The position numbers were made by a program, and so were the translations under genes. Of a stretch of DNA of 64,000 bases, positions 33,501-43,956 are shown in pieces. Location: assembly GCA_030549495.1 (NCBI GenBank), contig JAUIRK010000830.1:86953-150952 (forward strand). The letters run 5' to 3'. Source of the stretch: Nectonema munidae. Taxonomy: Eukaryota > Nematomorpha > Nectonematoida > Nectonematidae. Below the pieces are notes generated by a model, which saw only the letters and a list, made by a program, of their open reading frames with translations, did no database searches and was not told the DNA's origin. Within the stretch, counting starts at the first letter, position 1; the number at the start of each line of letters is the position of its first letter.

Positions 33501-36500
33501 CGTTTGGGGTGAGTATATTTGGCAGTTAAATCGGCTAAATTTGGTTTAGACATGATTGCAGCTTTACTTTCATTGAATGCTACACATGTGTGCTATTAGA
33601 GTGTCGCAAAAACGTAAAATAATTTAATTGGACACTTATTCAAATTTATTTCTTTTAGTGGTCTGTTATGATTTGATACAAAAATGTACGTGAATTGATC
33701 CATAAGCTCCACATAACCTGGAAAAAAGGTTTAGATTTTGAAAACAATTACTATCAAAAAAGGTGTTTATCTTTCCCACTTTTAGAACACTAGTGTAGCA
33801 ATAACCGTTTGAATGGATTATGTAGACAAGACTCAAGAGTATAAAATCTAATTCCCAACGCTTATTTAAAGGAACAGCAGAAGTTACTTAATTATTTAAA
33901 AACGTATAACGTATACATCTGTTTTGTGATGAATGAGTCTGCATTCCAACAATTATAGAAATAGCTATAACTGTAGTTTAAAAGGGTTAGGGTTCGTTGA
34001 AAGAGCAAGCAGGAGTTTCTGAGACAGGTGGCTACATCGAGTCTGTGGGTTGCCGCCGTTTCAATCATTTCATTCAAGTAATCTCTTTTGCAAACACCCA
34101 ATTGCGCGTGTGAATTCAAACCTGTTTTATCTCTATGCTCGTTTCTTGTTTAACACAAATATTCTCGACCCGGCTGTTTCCCGGACTGAGGGGCCATGAG
34201 ATTCCACAAATTTTTAAATATTACCGTGAGAGTATTTTTCTGAATTCAGCTTTACTGATTTATTATACTAAAGAATCATTGAAAGAGCAACTAATCAAAA
34301 CGAAAATCGTATGCATTTATATAATCTTGAACTTATCTCTGGATTTATAACCTAGCGTCTATACCAAATAGACTTTAATTTTTTTTTATAATAAATCGAC
34401 CATCCTTATTTCATTTCTATACTCTGTTTTGGCTAAGAAAATTCTAGAAGTGTCATTAGCTTCCAAAAATCATTTGTCAAATTTTTTCGGAATATCTTTA
34501 TATATTGGTTGTATGGTACAAATATAATTTTATGGAATATTTATTTTGAAAAAAGTAAAATAAACGTATTATAAAATCTTTTGAAGATTTGTATGAGAGA
34601 AGGAAGCCTCCTGAAAACAAATTGAAAAGAGAACGTCTGATTAAAAGAAATAATTACTAAATGGCAGATCTACCAATTTACCATGTTACAATGAACTAAG
34701 AAGTGTGTACTGATCTAATATTGGGTGCTTCAAAAAAGATTTTGACCGTGAAATAATAGTTAATATATTAAAATATTATTTTCTTATCATTTTCAATTGG
34801 TCAGAGAAACTGTCACAGATGTCAATATGTGAAGATTTATTCGCTATCACGATGATTCCATGTTGTGAATAGAATTTGAACATCCTTTTCTTTTGCCGTA
34901 AAAGAGTAAGTCTTTTAGATGATGACGGTTTACAGCTTTTTCTAATTGAAAAAAGACCATGGACTATGATTTCTTGAGAATCATGAATTTTGAAAAGGAT
35001 TGTTTGACAAATAACCAGATTGATATCTGTTAATATTACCTGATACTACAACACATGATATTGATAAAAAGCCTAAAATCATCAAGAAGAAAGTTATGAG
35101 ACCTGGCAAAGTGTGTTCAAAATAAGTCTTTAAAAGTATTATTTTCTACACAGATGGTCAAAATGAGTTAGCGCTATCAAGGAAGAATCATCCTTCAGAA
35201 ACCAAGTATCCTAGAGTAGGGATACCAAGGAAGAACCATCCTAGAGATATCAAGAAAGAGAAAAATTAGACACTATAAAGTATAGGTGTAATAATGTATA
35301 GACTACGAGCCGATAACGAATTTGTAACCAAAACAATGGATATCCTATCGAGATAACTAATTTTTTGAGAGATGAAATTTTATGAGTGAATTAGTCCAAA
35401 ATTGGTCTTAAATGAAACAAAATAAGTTTTTAACAAAAAATTCATACAAGTAGAATTTATTTTGAAGTTTATATAATTAACATTCGTTAATTTTTTTGAC
35501 ACGTTTGATATAATTTTTTGACAGTTTTTGAAAAAAATCTCATCTGCTATATGTTTTGATATTTCATCTGACCTTAACAGTTTGAACACGACACATCTTA
35601 GCGTTGTAAAATTAAAAAAAAATTAATGTAGAAAATTATTTTTGATTGCGAATACAGTGTAATCTGTAATCTCTATATACCGGCCTTTGACAAAACCGGA
35701 TTTTTGTCTAAATCGAAAGATTTAATAAGTCCCAAAACATTTATATTTATTCTTTGTGTACCGGCTACATAATTTCTACATAAAGTCTTTAATTTTTTTG
35801 TAAAATAAAGTTATTTTAGCCACGTTGTTTTAGAAATATTGTAATAAAGGCTAACAAGTGATATAATTATTTCAACTGTAAAGCTTGGTTGACTTGAAAA
35901 ATATTTTCAACTTGGATACTTGAAATTCATCAAAAAAATAATGGTTAAAATTTCGAAATTTTTGAACTTTTTTTATATTTTATCAATACACCTTTTGTAG
36001 AGTTAATTTGCAAGATTGATTCTTTTTATTTCAAGATGAACCTCAAAAAATTTGATCTTGAGCCTAAGATTAAGTTAATAAATGATTTTCAAATGACACC
36101 TAAGCCAACACAAAAACAGTGAATAGTACGGAGTTGGTACAAGCACAGTTTCTGATATTAAAAAACGAGATGTTTATCTACAAGATTTTCTAAAAATGAT
36201 TTGTAAAAAACGTTTGAGCGTTTGTAAATTTGATAATTGAATAGATTACTCGGGAATTTTAACGAGAAGAGAAAAAATTTCTTTCTGGAAATTATTCAAT
36301 GAAAAAAATTTTGTGTTTTAAATTCTGGTTTTAAGGCTTCTATGGTTGACTTTTGGAAATTCGGTACTCTATCAAAAGTATATGAATTTGTGGTGAAAAA
36401 ACGTTGTAGTGATCAATGATTGTTTTCTAGTTTAGATGCATAATGGTTATGATTTGAGTAACATATTTAATTGCGATGAGACTGCACTTTGATGAGCTGC

Positions 36501-39500
36501 TAAATATCATTCCAAAATGGAGTAAAAATATTTAAGGAACTGAAACCATTGCTAATAATTGGTAAATCAAAGAAGCCACGTTGTTTTAAAAATATCGAAA
36601 TTAAGGACTTGCCAGTGATTTATTTTTCCAACTGTAAAGCTTGGATGACATCAAAAATATTTTCAACTTGGATACTGGAAGTTAAGCAAAAAATGAAGCG
36701 TGAAAACGAAATTTTTTACTTTTTTTGGATAATGTTACATCACATACACCTGATGTAGAGCCTAGCAACATTTCTTTAAATTTTTTTCAGCAAACACAGC
36801 ATGTTTTGTTCAGCCACTCGATTTAGGCGTAATAAAAGTTTAAACGTGTTATTGAAAAATGCTCGTGACAAATTTATTGGCTAAAATGAATAAAAGTTTG
36901 AGCGTTGTTGAATTGACAAAATCTATTACTATTTTTGATGCTATCAAATGGGTTGATTTGGCTTGGCAAAATTTGAAAATTGCTACAATTACAAAATGTT
37001 TCAAACACAGTGGTTTTGTGATGCCTACGTTTTCTGACAATAGACACGATGATGATAATGAGTAGGAAGAGTTTCTTTAGCAGATCTCTGAATCAGCTGA
37101 TGATTGCATTGATATCGACAAAACCGTTCTGATTTTGAAACAGTTCTAGTCAAAGAGCATATGCAAGAAGTGATTTCTAAGAGCGAAAGCGATGGAGAAG
37201 AAAGCGCAGAACAGTGGATTAGTAAATGGACTCGTACTGACTGATGTTCGTGATTGCTTGAACAAGTAAGCTTGTTTGCATCAACAGAAGATGCATCAGT
37301 GCTGTCTGAAATTCAAATACGTATCAACAAAAATAACAAAAAAGGTGCTTTTAAACAGAGTTCTATCAAAAACGAATAGAAGTTTAAGCATCATAAAAAA
37401 AATTTAAACCCTAAATAACTAAACTTAATTTTTTTGTATAACTCAGGGAATTTACTTTTATAAAAAAAGATAAAAAGCAAAGAAGATAAAAAATGTCACT
37501 CTCATTAAACCGGTGTTTTGTCAAAACCGGATTTTTTATTTGGTCCCAAGGTAATCCGGTTTTCACACGTTTTCACACGCCCTCCTCAAAATGCCAAATA
37601 GCACTTCCAAACGTCCAAAACTTGATAATGCAGGTATACTATTTGAGTCCAAAATATCTCGATTGAGTTTTTATTGACGATATTTTAATACAAATAAATT
37701 CTGATACCGCCACTTCCATCCCTCTTTATACGCTGCTGTGAAAAACAAACTGCATTTGAAACGACTCGGCTTTCGAAGGGCGATAAAACCTGTTGTGCTC
37801 ATAACATATGGAGACAGAGACTGGAAAGAGAGGCTTCTCGCGTGAATGTCGTTTCGTTTCTCTCCTTCATTCACTTTTGTTTTAAGGCAACGAGCGATGA
37901 CGGCCTCAATTTCCTGCACGGCGGCAAAAAGTGTCACGTGGCCCAACAAAAAGTCACAATTTCCTTGATCTCGGCCATGATGTCCTCCTTCAGGCCCGCG
38001 CTCCACAAAGACGTCCTGAAGAACAGCGTTCCCCTGCAACAGAAAGTGGCGCTGGCCTCGCTCTACAAATGCATCGTAGACACGTGCCTCAAAGAAGTGG
38101 ACGTAAAGACGGTGACTCCTTTCTCTTATTTTGCGCCTCTTCCCTAAGTCTTGGTTGATATGTAAGAAACTAGATATCTAAGAAAACCAAAAAAGTTGAA
38201 ACTCGTTCTTAGAATCTTTGTTTCCTTCAAAACCCGATAAAATCGCTTTTTTGAAAAACGTCAAAAATTAATAAAGTAAAAAACAAAATACGAAAAGCTC
38301 CGGGCAAAAAATCTTTTACTAAGATCAAATTCAAGCTTGATGCAGACAATGTTAGTTGCAATCTAGAAGAAAACAATCGGGCATATCAAAAACACGTTCA
38401 GATTCTATTGTTCCTGTTGCTTCTAAAATCGTTTACTCATTATATACAAAAGCAGTCTGAATTTAAAGCACGGCACGGATTCCTCCATTTCCCTGACTTT
38501 GCTCATGCATTCCCTCACAAGTTCATTGTCATCATATAGACCAGCGGTTCCCACACTTCATTAACCCATTTAAGACCAAGCAAAGCAGACGATATCTAAA
38601 AAAACGCAGGCGATTTATTTTCAAAGTTTTTGAAAAGGGGGGGGGAAGGAAAAAACTTATGTTAAAATAGGAATGGTCCTAAATGGGTTAAAACAAAACA
38701 ATTTTTTTGTAAAAAAAACTGGGGGACACAAAAATTTTGAATGTGTAAATTAAGATTATGACAAACAAAAAGCTAAATATTTTAAGATTTTTTTTCCAAA
38801 TTAGTGGCTAAATTAATTAAAAAGCAGTTATTTTAAATGTAGGTCTGTTCAGGTATTTATTTTTTATCATCTTTATATGCGAAAATGCTGATTCACATGA
38901 GTATATTGAAGATGTTAAAAATAAGACAAATTTTCCCAGAAGTGAAAAAGAAATCAAGAACTTGAGTCAAAAAAGTCTAGCTCAAAAGAAAGTTTTGGGA
39001 AAGTTATAGCCAAATGAATATCTTGTTCATCAGTTGATAATTTTTGAAGAAAATTTTGAATTGTTCTTTGCCTTTTCAAAGGTCAATTATCATCATTTTT
39101 ATGAATGTTATGTACAGACTCTATATGCTTATCCAAGCTATCCACCTGAAGTATTTTGTAACATTCTGATTCCTCTTTATATTTTTTAACAAAATCATTC
39201 CAAATTATGGAATTACTATATGAGGCGAAATATTTAAAAAAAAAATACAAATTGTTGCAAAAAAAAGAAAAATCAAAAAAATATATATTTTGAAAGAAAA
39301 CTAATTGTATCCCTTGAAATATCATACCATTTCTTCATATGGCTTTCTCATCCTGTGATACCATTTATAACGGAATCGGTATACGCTTTTATTTCAAACA
39401 GAAACCAAAGGTCTATATTTTCAACAAAATTTTGAGATGATCACAGATCAACATAATTTTTGTTGAGTTAAGCCTGGCAGTTTTTGTTAAGACTAATTTT

Positions 39501-40586
39501 TGTTTTTCTCTATCACATCAAGTTTTTGAGCTATAAAGTTTTAGTTTTATAAAAAAAAAAATAAAAAAAACTGTACATAACAGCCACAGTACTTGTTTTA
39601 TAAAAGGTTGTAAAAACTAACATACAATAAAAAATTTAAAAAACAGACATAAATAAAATATTTATTTAACAGTATAATGTTTTTACAAAGCATACGTCTT
39701 TATTTGAGTGTTGAGCTTCAAGACAGTCGCGTTTGATACTCCAACAATAATCAGCCATCATATGAACATCCCATCTACCCTGGTAACGTTATTCCATAAT
39801 CTCCAAATCTTGGTGAAATCGTTCACCTTGTTCCTCGCTAACAGCACCAACATTTTCTGGAAAGTTAGAAACATTTTATGAAAAGTGATTAAACTACCGT
39901 TTTTTGTATACTATGATTCCTTACAGAATGTAAAAAATACAAGCGTTACCAAAACACCCTATAAGGGTTAGCTAATTCAATGTTGGCTTTTGCTGCTTAT
40001 AAAAACTTGAAAATATCAAATAAACTATCTCATTTTTTATGCCTCCTATTATTTTGAAATTATTCTGAGAACAGACAGTTTCATTTTAAATAGTGAAAAT
40101 TGCTTTATTAGTTTATTTTGTCTCCTTTCTCTCTTATGTTAATTATGTAGCAAATTTTTCAATCTTTAGTAAAAGGTAAGGTAAAGGTACCGTGAGTGTG
40201 TTTTCATTGACAAGGCACTGATGTACCGCTTATGTCAAACTGAACAAATCGGTATCGATGAGGAATCGAACCCAGAGGTTTCCGTGCCGAGTCCATCTTC
40301 CGTGCTGAGTCCATCTTCTCATGCAACCTGCCATGCCACCCATAGGGTTATGCTGTAGTGGATACGTCAAATTAGTTTTCAAAAAACTTAAGTTATTCTG
40401 TAAATATTTTTAGTTTTTGTTGAGGCTCTATAACTTTTTCAGATAGGTTTTTTTCCTTAAAAGTTATTATAAAAAGCAAATCATTGCAAAATGTTAAAAG
40501 TTTTTTTACTTTTTGTAAATTTTTGTGGTTTTATTTAATTTTTTTTTTAAACTTTTTTTGAGTGGGGGGGGAAAAAAGAAAATTTT

Positions 40587-40661
<75 letters not shown>

Positions 40662-40740
40662 TTTTTTTTTTTTTTTTATAAATAAAAATTTTATTTCAAA
40701 TTTTTTTTCTTTTTTTTTTTTTTTTTTTTTTAAGAAAAAA

Positions 40741-40773
<33 letters not shown>

Positions 40774-43700
40774 TTTTAAAAATAATAAATTTTTTTTTTT
40801 TTTTTTTTTTTCTTTACCCCCTTTCTACACATAATTTGAAGATGGTGCGCATCTATTTGAAGTGAGAAAGAAGGAGCTATATATAAGTCCTTATTCATTG
40901 TTGACGTTAAGCTTAATAGGGCGGAGGTTAAAGTTCACATTAAGCTTAATTAAGAATGAAATAGAATAGACAAGAGAGGAGTAGGAATTCAGAAAAATTT
41001 GCTGTCTTTTTTGGAAGACGCTTGGAAGTCCGCCCCCTCCAATAATAATTTCAAGCATGTGCGCCCCTGAATCAAACACATTTTTTTCATATAAACATCG
41101 CAGGGTGTCTAGCAGACTCTTTTCCTTCAGACTCATTCACTCATATAAAACTCTCCAAACTTCAGTCATTTGTCTTCAGTTGTTTTCTCTATTAATCAAA
41201 TATCCTTTCACCAATTCCTGTAATGTGCTTGATAGACTACTTCATTTTCAAATGAAGAGCATATTCGCCCCCAACAATTTTGAGCTTTTTTAAACTAGTG
41301 TATATGCGATATGCAAATTTAATTAAAATATTTTCGCTGGAAGTATAGTTTTTAAATTTCATCAATTTTGTAAAAAAAAATATAAGTAGTTTTATAAATT
41401 TACGTATGCGCTGAATACACTATATTTTAAAGGATTGCTTAAATATTTGTTCTCCAGTGGTATTTCCAGACCAGTAATTTTGAAAATTGCAAAAAAAAAT
41501 TCGCCCAAATAATTTTGAGGATGTGCGCCCAATCTCAAAACATTTCTGATTTGGATATTCAATTTTAATTGTATTTTTTGTTGAATCTTGATGAACAGAA
41601 ATAACAGTCTATAGAATGATTTTTCTGCTCTCGCTAAACCATGGAGATATCAAATGGCATCTTTTCACGTGTTCCTTTAATCCACATCCGTAAATTCTCG
41701 ACACACTGTTTACACACTTTGTGAGGAGCCCATTACTTTTCTTGATCACCAAGTTTTACTTTAAAATACCCAAAATATGCTTGTTTGACAAATACACTAA
41801 TGTTTACTCTCTGATAGTAAAACTACCACACATATAGCAGAAAGAGTTATGATTGTTTAGACATTTACGATGAGACATAGCAGGAGCAGACATGATATAA
41901 AACGATAAAAAGATTTATTTTTAAATAAAACACTAAGCTAAATACTTACAAGTTTTAGAAAAATCTGTATTGAACAAAATAAAAAATATGATATAAAGAT
42001 ATTGATGAAAAAACTATAACAAATATTTTTAATTTGTACTATCATAGCTTTCCTTTTTACAGATGTTGTTACCAGTACTGATGTATTGACAGCTGCGCAC
42101 ATTTTTCACTGCATAAATAAGATAAAAAGATATAATGATCAAGATTATGTAGCAAATTGTTATCAACTGACAAATTAACTAGTGAAATTTTGCTTATTTA
42201 AATGAGCCGTTGAAAAAAACTTGACGTTACAGATTCAGCATGTCAACTTTACTCTAAATAGTTTTAAAAATGTTAATCAACAAAAAAATTTTAATTTGTT
42301 CCCCATGGTTACCTATAACGTAGCATTTTATCTATTTCCTAGTATTGAACTGGGCACCTTTATATCTACAATTTTGATAATTAACATCTGTACTTGGTAG
42401 AAAATGTCAATCAAAATTTTGGTAGATGATAAAATTGACAACGTTCAAATTTTAAACACACAACTCTTCTCTGCTGAATTGGCGGTTTTGATTGAATTTT
42501 TAAGCGCAATTAGATTATGCGAGCATCCACGTAGCGAACAAGTGGATGCTGGCAAATGCGAATTCTAAATCAAAGCAAAAGAATAAATAAAGCGAAAATG
42601 AAGAAAAAGATGGATATCATAGCGGACACGATGAGAGGGTTGCTTTTGTCAAGATTCACTGCTTTCCATCTGTCAAAAAACAAACTTATAATAAAGAATT
42701 ACATTGTGCTGATGTGCACAAAGAGGGAGGCATAGGCAGCACTTTCTACTTCCATTTCAGACAAAGTATGCAAGTAAACATTATGCAGTAGTGCCGCCTC
42801 GGGCACCTCCAAAAAATTTCTGGCTACTTTACTGTAAGTAAGTGTCAATCGAGTTTGTGATTGATCCTTGAAAATTAGTTTTCGCCTTAAAAATTAAATT
42901 CTACCAAATTTTTATTACATTCATTATTATAGATTGTTTCTATAATACAATTAAAAATTGACCTAAATTTAGATTTTGGATATTTTTTATCTTTACAAGT
43001 TAATATACCTACTTCTTAAAAAGAGCTAGTTCATCGTTTACGAAATCTCCTTCAGAGAAAAGATCCTTCAAATAATTTTTAAAATATGCCAAAGATACTA
43101 GCAGTACGGTAATTTTCGCAATTTGGTACGTTTTGAAATTGATGCAAAATCGATTATGAAATCTTGATCATGGTGGATTTAAAATGGTGTAAAATATTTA
43201 TAATCATTTTACGCGAATTAGTTTAATACTCATTTTTTGTAAAGCAGAATAAACAATAAGATTGGATTTGACTCAACATATGTTTAGGTCAGGTCAATAA
43301 TTATACGTTTTTAATAAATATGAACATCTTTTTAAGATTTGGCACATCTATACACAGCCACAGGAAGTTACTTCAGTGTGAAATTATATTACAAAAATAA
43401 GGATCATAATTATATTTGAATCACGTTGTATCTAATGTAATTTGAAGGAAAAACAACATTCCTATGCATGTACCTTTTTTATTTAGGTTTACAGTTGTTA
43501 CGCGGAAACCTGTCAATCACTTGGTTTTTCTTCCGTCAGCCATTTTGACTTTCTTTCTCTCCTTTCTTTTCTCGAGGATGAAAAAATTGTTAAAGTCAGC
43601 AAAAAGAACAAATATCATTTCTCGCACAAAGTAACATTTGCACTTTTCTTCAACTTAAATCGTTCATTACTTTCAATCGAAATTTCAAGGTCAAGATTAA

Positions 43701-43956
43701 TTTACGTATTAGTTCTACAAGTTGAACTTTGGTTATTTGTTGGAGGGGATTTCATTTCAAAAGGCGTGAACATCGACAATAGAAAAGTTTTTTAGGTCTA
43801 AGTAGAGAAAATGCCCGTATACGAGAAATTGTAGTTTGTTTTAACTTGTTCTAATGTTCTTTTCCACTTTGACAGATTTGCTTCGCGTGCGATGAAAGTG
43901 TGGTCAGATCCTTTCTACAGTCAGACTCCCTCTTTTCTTCCATTTTTCATTTTTAG
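30467..43956 (+). CDS. cdc6: CDC6, replication-licensing AAA+ ATPase (multi-exon)
   Basis: Exons I can place: about 30467-30540, 30604-30642, 30703-30923, 30977-31140, 31201-31307, 31363-31505, 33237-33398, 37887-38111, 43540-43630 and 43876-43956 (stop TAG). Phases agree at every junction except between 38111 and 43540, where a linking exon for the start of the winged helix is missing from my model. The protein has a basic N-terminus (KKRAKRSSKN, then KENIPIF), Walker A GPPGCGKT, Walker B LVVLDEID, sensor-like IANSLD, arginine sensor GGDSRVAL, the CDC6 signature VPLQQKVALASL and a winged-helix end. PKLINF followed by STYD and the PLQQK block point to CDC6 rather than ORC1. CDC6 loads MCM helicase at origins with ORC and Cdt1 in G1. 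The first coding exon with the ATG was not found. Introns are either 53-63 nt or kilobases of transposon sequence. Confidence 0.9.
30604..30642 (+). CDS. cdc6: CDC6 exon, KENIPIFHPQVR
   Basis: A 39-nt exon in phase with both neighbours, flanked by TTTTTAG and GTAACG. Confidence 0.75.
30703..30923 (+). CDS. cdc6: CDC6 exon with Walker A
   Basis: Encodes DFSALVNQLRVMCDIKTD, the AAA+ entry with CSSRAEEMQFIFNFL, and GPPGCGKTATINHVL. The acceptor at 30702 is chosen over one at 30709 because only it keeps phase with the previous exon. Confidence 0.88.
30977..31140 (+). CDS. cdc6: CDC6 exon between Walker A and B
   Basis: Encodes EFGDLHPTYINCFSLNKPQD, matching the NCMSLRTAQAVF region of vertebrate CDC6, followed by VFHQIVKNLKIG. 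Confidence 0.85.
31201..31307 (+). CDS. cdc6: CDC6 exon with Walker B
   Basis: Encodes LVVLDEIDQLIDKNSSVL and ends HSKLIIIG. Flanked by TTTTTTAG and GTAAGA. Confidence 0.9.
31363..31505 (+). CDS. cdc6: CDC6 exon with sensor 1 region
   Basis: Encodes IANSLDIVERFLPN, KLINFSTYDAHNLSLIL and RDRIKN. Donor GTAAGT. Confidence 0.9.
31506..33236 (+). other. Large CDC6 intron with repeat debris
   Basis: No exon found. Around 31850-31930 the string AAGGGCATCCGGCATG resembles the 3' tail shared by many RTE-type retroposons; a related AGGAAGGGCATC lies at 52111. The block 32320-32700 is GC-richer but unrecognised. Confidence 0.35.
33237..33398 (+). CDS. cdc6: CDC6 exon with sensor 2 arginine
   Basis: Encodes VEDHFCLSVFEDDAIEFCSK, then AGHGGDSRVALLTLKKAL, equivalent to SGDVRKALD of vertebrate CDC6. 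Much more GC-rich than the flanking introns. Confidence 0.88.
33399..34549 (+). other. CDC6 intron, first part
   Basis: No exon or element recognised; ordinary AT-rich intron before the 34550 repeat. Confidence 0.35.
34550..35395 (+). repeat. Interspersed repeat, partner of 46600-47420
   Basis: Matches 46600-47420 in opposite orientation over its whole length: ACGTATTATAAAATCTTTTG, TTTGTATGAGAGAAGGAA, TGCTTCAAAAAAGATTTTGA and GAGCCGATAACGAATTTG occur in both in the same order. Weak frames give DREIIVNIL, which hints at a transposon, but I cannot name it. Confidence 0.72.
35655..37560 (+). mobile_element. Tigger/pogo (Tc1-mariner superfamily) transposon relic inside CDC6
   Basis: Plus-strand frames give a CENP-B-like helix-turn-helix (LKKFDLEPKIKLIND, then VGTSTVSDIKK) near 36040-36170, the first DDE segment (IFNCDETAL) near 36465, KDLPVIYFSNCKAWMTSKIF at 36600, then LNNXTSHTPD-type residues and the jerky-like C-terminus (MNKSLSVVELTKSITIFDAI, then WVDLAWQNLKIATITKCF) at 36880-37010. 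The ends carry inverted blocks around CCGG-TTTGACAAAA-CCGG at 35680 and 37515. Left end CAGTGTAATC follows a TA. Frames are broken; dead copy. Confidence 0.86.
37561..37886 (+). other. CDC6 intron between Tigger and the next exon
   Basis: No feature recognised apart from the acceptor TTTTAAG at 37886. Confidence 0.35.
37887..38111 (+). CDS. cdc6: CDC6 exon, start of C-terminal region
   Basis: Encodes KVTISLISAMMSSFRPAL and VPLQQKVALASLYKCIVDTC, like the HISQVISEV and PLQQKILVCSL region of vertebrate CDC6. The donor would be ACG|gtgact. If it is not used, the frame stops at 38147 after VTPFSYFAPLP, with AATAAA near 38270, so a short isoform is possible. Confidence 0.85.
38542..39330 (-). mobile_element. 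Possible hAT fragment
   Basis: A hAT-like end CAGCGGTTCCCACAC lies at 38542, and minus-strand residues near 39130-39085 (SLDKHIESVHNIHKN) resemble the tail of a BED finger. No right end or TSD was found. A piggyBac-type MITE is nested at 38561-38691. Confidence 0.38.
38561..38691 (+). mobile_element. piggyBac-type MITE (GCAGACGAT family, copy 3)
   Basis: TTAA at both ends, with inverted TTAACCCATTTAAGACC and GGTCCTAAATGGGTTAA. Interior GCAGACGATATCTAAAAAAA and GCAGGCGATTTATTTTC. Confidence 0.72.
39870..41530 (-). repeat. Long composite interspersed repeat, copy B (inverted)
   Basis: Opposite-strand copy of 4398-6600: same G-rich head (GATGTGCGCCC at 41520), the same 41290-40850 block, pol III box A and box B (40262-40338) and tail (GTATACTATGATTCCTTAC). 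It keeps the empty hAT site. In the promoter block it has an extra near-duplication of about 20 bp (GACTCAGCACGGAAG). It interrupts the 39672-41892 repeat ORF. Confidence 0.74.
40575..40812. repeat. Extreme T/A homopolymer tract
   Basis: About 240 bp that is almost wholly T with one A block, replacing the region that in copy A is ordinary sequence (about 5106-5400). It may be an expanded microsatellite or an assembly artefact. Confidence 0.88.
41893..43539 (+). other. CDC6 intron, last large part
   Basis: It should contain the missing CDC6 exon that joins 38111 to 43540. A weak candidate near 42062-42160 reads LTAAHIFHCINKIK, but its phases do not fit. Nothing else recognised. Confidence 0.35.
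43540..43630 (+). CDS. cdc6: CDC6 exon, winged-helix core
   Basis: Encodes HFDFLSLLSFLEDEKIVKVS, then KKNKYHFSHK, comparable to SECLSLSGLLEARGILGLKR of vertebrate CDC6. Acceptor CGTCAG, donor GTAACA. Confidence 0.72.
43876..43956 (+). CDS. cdc6: CDC6 terminal exon
   Basis: In phase with the previous exon and encodes ICFACDESVVRSFLQSDSLF, then SSIFHF and TAG. Compares with the VFFKIEEKEIEHALKDKALI end of vertebrate CDC6. Confidence 0.72.
   Translation: MCFACDESVVRSFLQSDSLFSSIFHF

Larger units (their letters stand above)
39672..41892 (-). mobile_element. Repeat-family ORF (FCYxCG ... SEEQGERFHQD ... MMADYCW), split by composite repeat B
   Basis: On the minus strand, 41892-41600 reads MSAPAMSHRKC, NNHNSFCYMCGSFTI, KQAYFGYFKVKLGDQEK, WAPHKVCKQCVENLRMW and NHSIDCYFC in shifting frames. 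Then 39868-39672 gives ENVGAVSEEQGERFHQDLEI, RYQGRWDVHMMADYCWSIKR. I recall this pair of conserved blocks from a multicopy family of uncharacterised proteins in arthropod genomes, probably mobile. The middle is interrupted by the 1.66 kb composite repeat B. Degenerate. Confidence 0.68.

Noticed and set aside
40525-40758. 77-residue Phe/Lys-rich frame
   Set aside because: It is a translation of the homopolymer tract.
42062-42170. Candidate missing CDC6 exon (LTAAHIFHCINKIK)
   Set aside because: The resemblance is weak and no donor gives the required phase.
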